From NCBI GenBank assembly GCA_031267155.1, contig JAIRZR010000302.1, forward strand, positions 1 through 16,934: a stretch of DNA of 16,934 nt, written 5' to 3'. The stretch is from Prevotellaceae bacterium. GTDB lineage: Bacteria; Bacteroidota; Bacteroidia; Bacteroidales; UBA932. Under the pieces are notes generated by a model, which worked only from the letters and a program-made list of their open reading frames with translations, did no database searches and was not told the DNA's origin. Positions 13,758-16,934 of the stretch are shown one piece after another. A program made the translations under genes and the position numbers. Position 1 is the first letter of the stretch. The number at the start of each line of letters is the position of its first letter.

Positions 13758-14363
13758 TTAATCGATTATACTGTCGGCGCGCTGCTGTCTTGTAAATTCC
13801 TTATATATTATACCGCTTTGTCCCCTGATATCTACTTCTTTAAACCTGTCGTCGGAAAAAATGCCATATTTTGCATAAATAGTATCCGTTTCGGAATAAA
13901 TTTCGGTATAAACGTTTGTCTCGATTGTTTTGTTTTTTCCGTCCCAGCGCAGCGGACCGCCCGTATCCAGTTCCTTATTTGTAATGAAATTCCGCGCAAC
14001 CACATTTCCAGTGGCAGTAAACAGCATCATTCCCCTGTAATCGTCCAGCGTTGCGCTGTCGGCGACCAGATCGGATTCGGGAATGCTGTCCTTGTATGAT
14101 TTTATATAGATACCCATCGGGAAAATATACCGTATGCTGTCTCCGGTCTGGTATTTGATGGCTTTTTTTGCTGTTACCTCGTTGCGGAGCCTGCCTTCGG
14201 AAGTATATACAAGTTTCACGTTGATAACCTCTTCTACCGGCTGGTCGTCCAGTTCGCCGGAAGATATCTTCTGCAGAGTGTCCACCGTGCATGAAAAAAT
14301 GATAGCGCTCCAAATGAGCGCTACCACAGATATGAACAACTTGCTATGGCAATATCCAATCAT
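13758..14363 (-). CDS. lptC: LptC-family LPS export protein, lipoprotein form
   Basis: LptC is the periplasmic bridge protein of the Lpt machine, taking LPS from the inner-membrane LptBFG complex to LptA. From the ATG at 14363 the protein has 201 residues. Its N-terminus MIGYCHSKLFISVVALIWSA continues into a lipobox ending at Cys25 (IIFSC), as is common for Bacteroidota LptC. The rest is the beta-jellyroll pattern of the LptC/OstA family: VKLVYTSEGRLRNEVTAKKA, YIFPMGIYIKSY, ATLDDYRGMMLFTATGNVVA, LDTGGPLRWDGKNKTIET, DTIYAKYGIFSDDRFKEVDI. The frame to 14405 is open, but the ATG at 14363 overlaps the previous stop (ATGA), which decides the start. It sits between a TPR protein gene and V-ATPase D. 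Confidence 0.88.
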   Translation of the reverse strand: MIGYCHSKLFISVVALIWSAIIFSCTVDTLQKISSGELDDQPVEEVINVKLVYTSEGRLRNEVTAKKAIKYQTGDSIRYIFPMGIYIKSYKDSIPESDLVADSATLDDYRGMMLFTATGNVVARNFITNKELDTGGPLRWDGKNKTIETNVYTEIYSETDTIYAKYGIFSDDRFKEVDIRGQSGIIYKEFTRQQRADSIID

Positions 14364-15664
14364 TTTTTCGTTCGTACAATTGTTGTCTCGTTGACGGGTC
14401 CGCATTGAACCTTGTACTCCTGTCCGTCAAGAATATTGAGGAAAAACGCATCGTCCACCGTCGGAAAATGCTGGGAGTATGTGTTTATACTCTTGTTTGC
14501 CTCGGCGGCGATACCCGGATCCATCTGTTTTGCCTTGATAAACTGGTCAACAGCAATCCAGAAGATTGCACGCTTGCCTACCTCGTCATCTCCGCAGCCC
14601 GAAAGACCTGCATAAGCCGTTCCAAGCAGGAGATAAGCCCTTCCATTTTTCGGATACGCGGCTATTGCGCGTTTTGCATAGCTTATAGCATCGTTCCTTT
14701 TTCCTTCTTTAAGGAAAAGGCTTCCAAACTCGTAGAAATATTTGGATTTGTTTACCGCATCCGTTTCCGTTTCGGTCGCTTCCTTAAAGAACTGCATTGC
14801 CTTTTCCATGTCTTTTTTGGAATAATATACGCGAGCCAGGCTATACGAAGCGTTGGGTGAAGGATTTAACTTATTGTATGATTCCACTGCCTCGTAATAC
14901 AGTTCCGTATCGGTACAGTCTTTTTGCGAAAGCAGGTTTACAACCATTTTTACCGTTTCTTCATTATCCCTGTTTGTCTTGAACCTTTCGTCCAAAACCT
15001 TGACAAGATTTTCGCAGTCGGCAGCGTCCGTCGTCAGAAAAGCGCTTTCAACAGCCGCTTTCAGGGCGATTTTAACAGTATCGTCGGGAGCAGCTTTTAC
15101 CTGAAGTTCGGCAATATCGGACATCTCGGTATATATATTGGTAAAATCTTCCTGCGAAAGTTCCTTCTTTTCGTACAGTTCGCGCGCGGACAGCATCAGT
15201 TTGGCAGTAGCCATCAGATCAATGTCTTTGTTTACAACAACTTTGTAGGCTTCGTATATGGCTTTATGATTGTCGGGTCTGTAGTTTTGTATTTCCTTGG
15301 CTTTATTATGAAGCAGTTCGGTTTTATCCTTGACATTAAAATATTCAATCCGTTTGTCATAGAGCATCAGCAATGAATCGATTCTGGCTTCCTTCAAGGC
15401 AGGGTCAGTGGTTTTGTCAATCAGGTAACGCATCATGGTAAGTCCACGTATATATACATTTTCGCTTGCCTGAGGGCAGATCTTAAGTACTTCTCTCCAT
15501 TGCGGTAATGCCGCATCATAATTTTTGCTTCTGTATTCAGTCTCATAGCCCTGAATGTTCAATATGCACTGAACACTGTCTTTTCCATATCTCTGGGCGC
15601 TCACATTTGTACCCAATGCGCCGATTAAAAGTGTAAATACTATAAATTTCAATGTTTTCATCAT
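14360..15664 (-). CDS. Secreted tetratricopeptide-repeat protein
   Basis: A 434-residue periplasmic helical-repeat protein. The signal peptide MMKTLKFIVFTLLIGALGTN is followed by a type I cleavage site near VSA-QRYGKD. Helical repeats cover most of the rest. The clearest TPR-like units are 273-300 (SYSLARVYYSKKDMEKAMQF), 308-337 (YFYEFGSLFLKEGKRNDAIS) and 342-352 with 368-383. The C-terminal VDDAFFLNILDGQEYKVQCG lies outside the repeats. Such a gene is often found between coaX and lptC in Bacteroidota; a role in envelope assembly is plausible but not shown. It follows coaX by 47 bases and overlaps lptC by 4 bases. It could start at either of two consecutive ATGs (15664 or 15661). Confidence 0.87.
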   Translation of the reverse strand: MMKTLKFIVFTLLIGALGTNVSAQRYGKDSVQCILNIQGYETEYRSKNYDAALPQWREVLKICPQASENVYIRGLTMMRYLIDKTTDPALKEARIDSLLMLYDKRIEYFNVKDKTELLHNKAKEIQNYRPDNHKAIYEAYKVVVNKDIDLMATAKLMLSARELYEKKELSQEDFTNIYTEMSDIAELQVKAAPDDTVKIALKAAVESAFLTTDAADCENLVKVLDERFKTNRDNEETVKMVVNLLSQKDCTDTELYYEAVESYNKLNPSPNASYSLARVYYSKKDMEKAMQFFKEATETETDAVNKSKYFYEFGSLFLKEGKRNDAISYAKRAIAAYPKNGRAYLLLGTAYAGLSGCGDDEVGKRAIFWIAVDQFIKAKQMDPGIAAEANKSINTYSQHFPTVDDAFFLNILDGQEYKVQCGPVNETTIVRTKK

Positions 15665-15711
15665 TATAAACGTTTATTAAAATTATTCTACATTTGTTCT
15701 ACTTTATTATA

Positions 15712-16464
15712 TCAATCCTGTAAAGTGTGTCCGTTAGAATCACGATCCAGAATGTGATGCAAAACCCTGTTCAAACCAAAAACTGCCGGATTTTGAAATA
15801 CAAATATGGGGGTTTTTATTTTCACAGCAAAATAAAAAGAGTCTCCTCCCGTAAAAATTATTTTGTGTTCCGGATATTCTCTTATGTAAGTCATTGCTTC
15901 CCCGATAATTCCACGAACCACTCCAATTTCAATCGCTTCGTTTGTTGTTGTCCCGATTTCCCCGATTTCATGCGGAATCTGGAGCAAAGGAAGGCTGTTT
16001 GTAAAGAAATTTAAGGATTTTAAGCGTACGGAAAGTCCGGGCGAAATATTTCCGCCGAGATAATTGTTCCCGCTGTCCATGAAATCGATTGTGATGGCTG
16101 TGCCGAAATCAAATATAATTACGTTTGTGTCCGGGAAGAAATGATTTACTCCTATTGCCGACGCAAGCCGGTCGCTGCCAAGCGTTTTGGGCGACCTGTA
16201 GAGGCTGGTAACGGGAATCGGCGTATCCGGCGAGAATTTGATGAAGTTTTCCAGCCTTTCGGCGAGAAAATCCTCCAGTTCGCAGGGTATATGTCCCGAA
16301 GCAGAGTAGATTCCGTTTCGTATCCGCGGAAACCGGGCGAATATTTTTTCCAGATCGGCTATGCTTCCGTACGTTGCCGCATACAGTATCTCGAAATCGC
16401 CGGCAACAAACAGTTTGACGAGGCTGTTCCCTATGTCGATTATAAGGGAATGATGTCCCTGCAT
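15712..16464 (-). CDS. coaX: Type III pantothenate kinase
   Basis: CoaX phosphorylates pantothenate to 4'-phosphopantothenate, the first step of coenzyme A synthesis, in the cytoplasm. It belongs to the acetate/sugar kinase-Hsc70-actin (ASKHA) fold. Motifs, counted from the ATG at 16464 (250 residues): phosphate-binding IIDIGNS (8-14), LGSDR (95-99, substrate-binding Asp98), FDFGTAITIDF (118-128, catalytic Asp119), GGNISPG (137-143) and TGGD (205-208). Length is normal. Starts at 16485 (ATG) and 16491 (TTG) are also open, but the -7 box at 16503-16510 would leave almost no leader for them, and the core begins at LIIDIGN. It is the first gene of the six-gene minus-strand cluster ending with ntpK. 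Confidence 0.95.
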   Translation of the reverse strand: MQGHHSLIIDIGNSLVKLFVAGDFEILYAATYGSIADLEKIFARFPRIRNGIYSASGHIPCELEDFLAERLENFIKFSPDTPIPVTSLYRSPKTLGSDRLASAIGVNHFFPDTNVIIFDFGTAITIDFMDSGNNYLGGNISPGLSVRLKSLNFFTNSLPLLQIPHEIGEIGTTTNEAIEIGVVRGIIGEAMTYIREYPEHKIIFTGGDSFYFAVKIKTPIFVFQNPAVFGLNRVLHHILDRDSNGHTLQD

Positions 16465-16502
16465 GTTATATAATCCATATCCCATATACAAAAAAAATTA
16501 TG

Positions 16503-16510
16503 CAAAGATA
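16503..16510 (-). promoter_or_regulatory. Candidate -7 element of the coaX-to-ntpK operon (TATCTTTG)
   Basis: On the minus strand TATCTTTG fits the -7 consensus TAnnTTTG. It gives a predicted start point near 16497 and a leader of about 33 bases to the coaX ATG at 16464. No convincing -33 TTTG is seen. No second TAnnTTTG promoter was noticed before ntpD, so the V-ATPase genes probably depend on this one. Confidence 0.5.
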
Positions 16511-16589
16511 GTAATTCTTTAGATTCTGTAATTGTGCTCTATTTTTTGTACAATTAACATTCGCTACGCTGACACATCGACGCTGTGAT

Positions 16590-16799
16590 ATTACCGGTAT
16601 TGTCGGAAACGGCAATCATTGCGACGATTGGTGTAGGGGCGAACCTGCGTGTTCGCCCTAATTGCATTCGCCCTAATTGCATTCGCCCTAAATGCGGTTG
16701 CTCAAAATGCATCCGCCCTATTCGACCCCCTCCGGATTCAGGGCAACCGCGAGGCTTGCCTCTGCCCCGGTCCTCGAAATAATTGCCGTCACCGGCAAT
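16590..16799. repeat. Repeat element with five 15-bp tandem units and imperfect inverted ends
   Basis: Five 15-base units of the type ATTCGCCCTAATTGC lie at 16651-16725; the second is closest to consensus and the fourth and fifth are diverged. Before them GGGCGAAC (16637-16644) and GTTCGCCC (16651-16658) form a hairpin. After them GGGCA/TGCCC (16741-16745 with 16763-16767) encloses GAGGC-TT-GCCTC. The outer parts resemble each other in inverted orientation: ATTACCGGT plus ACGGCAATCATTGCG on the left (16590-16623), CGAAATAATTGCCGT plus ACCGGCAAT on the right (16775-16799). This looks like a small non-autonomous or extragenic palindromic element. No transposase is present. Open frames across it are built from the repeats. 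Confidence 0.6.
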
Positions 16800-16847
16800 G
16801 CCAATCCTCTTTTTTCCAAAAAAAATCATCAAAAAAACCAAAAAAAC

Positions 16848-16876
16848 TTGCAGATTAAATTTTATTATTACTTTTG
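16848..16876 (+). promoter_or_regulatory. Candidate promoter of a rightward gene leaving the window
   Basis: TTG (16848-16850), 18 bases, then TACTTTTG (16869-16876), matching the Bacteroidetes -33/-7 pattern with slightly short spacing. The predicted start point is near 16882, about 45 bases before ATG at 16927. It is divergent from the coaX operon promoter, with the repeat element between them. Confidence 0.5.
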
Positions 16877-16926
16877 CACTTCGAAATCATAGACAGTAAC
16901 AGTAATTTTGATTAACACTTGTTAGG

Positions 16927-16934
16927 ATGAAATG
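16927..16934 (+). CDS. Possible first codons of a rightward gene cut by the edge
   Basis: ATGAAATG at the last eight bases follows a good -7 promoter element by about 50 bases. Only two full codons (Met-Lys) are visible, so nothing can be said about the product. An alternative start would be ATG at 16932. Confidence 0.3.

Noticed and set aside
16651..16725. CRISPR-like array
   Set aside because: The units are 15 bp and directly adjacent without spacers, and no cas genes are present.
16554..16841. 95-codon minus-strand frame with repeated GRMQL
   Set aside because: It is the translation of the 15-bp tandem units and flanking hairpins, with no start context.

Overview
The window reads as chromosomal DNA of a Bacteroidota (Bacteroidales-type) bacterium. 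Evidence: a SusC/SusD outer-membrane pair, several matches to the Bacteroidetes -7 promoter element TAnnTTTG, lipoproteins with lipobox cysteines, a bacterial V-type ATPase gene set, and the coaX/TPR/lptC neighbourhood known from this phylum. No rRNA, tRNA, CRISPR array, transposase or integrase was seen. Nearly all genes are on the minus strand.

Layout, left to right. (1) 1-5760, minus strand: a nutrient-uptake operon read susC -> susD -> unknown lipoprotein, the last running off the left edge. The susD signal-peptide region carries about 65 extra codons made of tandem repeats. (2) 5761-6814: about 1 kb without a credible gene. It holds two candidate leftward promoters, a possible structured leader for susC, and a field of short palindromes. 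(3) 6815-8134: a TlpA/ResA-like thioredoxin-fold lipoprotein. (4) 8309-9702: a two-gene ABC transporter (ATPase, then ABC-2 permease) overlapping by 4 bp. It abuts a 5'-truncated remnant of an HMA-like domain gene (9866-10063, plus strand). (5) 10273-10743: an unrecognised 156-residue protein on the plus strand, convergent with the next block across a strong hairpin. (6) 10875-16464, minus strand: a compact probable operon coaX -> TPR protein -> lptC -> V-ATPase D -> I -> K. (7) 16465-16934: the coaX promoter, a repeat element with five 15-bp units, and a promoter plus possible first codons of a plus-strand gene leaving the window.

Working together: SusC/SusD import an unidentified glycan- or peptide-like ligand with TonB energy. 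coaX makes 4'-phosphopantothenate for CoA, and lptC serves lipopolysaccharide export. D, I and K are the rotor shaft, ion-channel stator and c-ring of a V-type ATPase whose catalytic genes are not here. The K subunit keeps all five side chains that bind Na+ in Enterococcus hirae NtpK, suggesting a sodium machine.

The most unusual signals are the repeat-built susD leader with slippage-prone heptanucleotide tracts, the recurrence of seven-base-period tracts at gene ends, the placement of the D-I-K half of a V-ATPase behind lptC, and the palindrome-rich susC leader. I did not find a complete new multi-gene system that I could defend.
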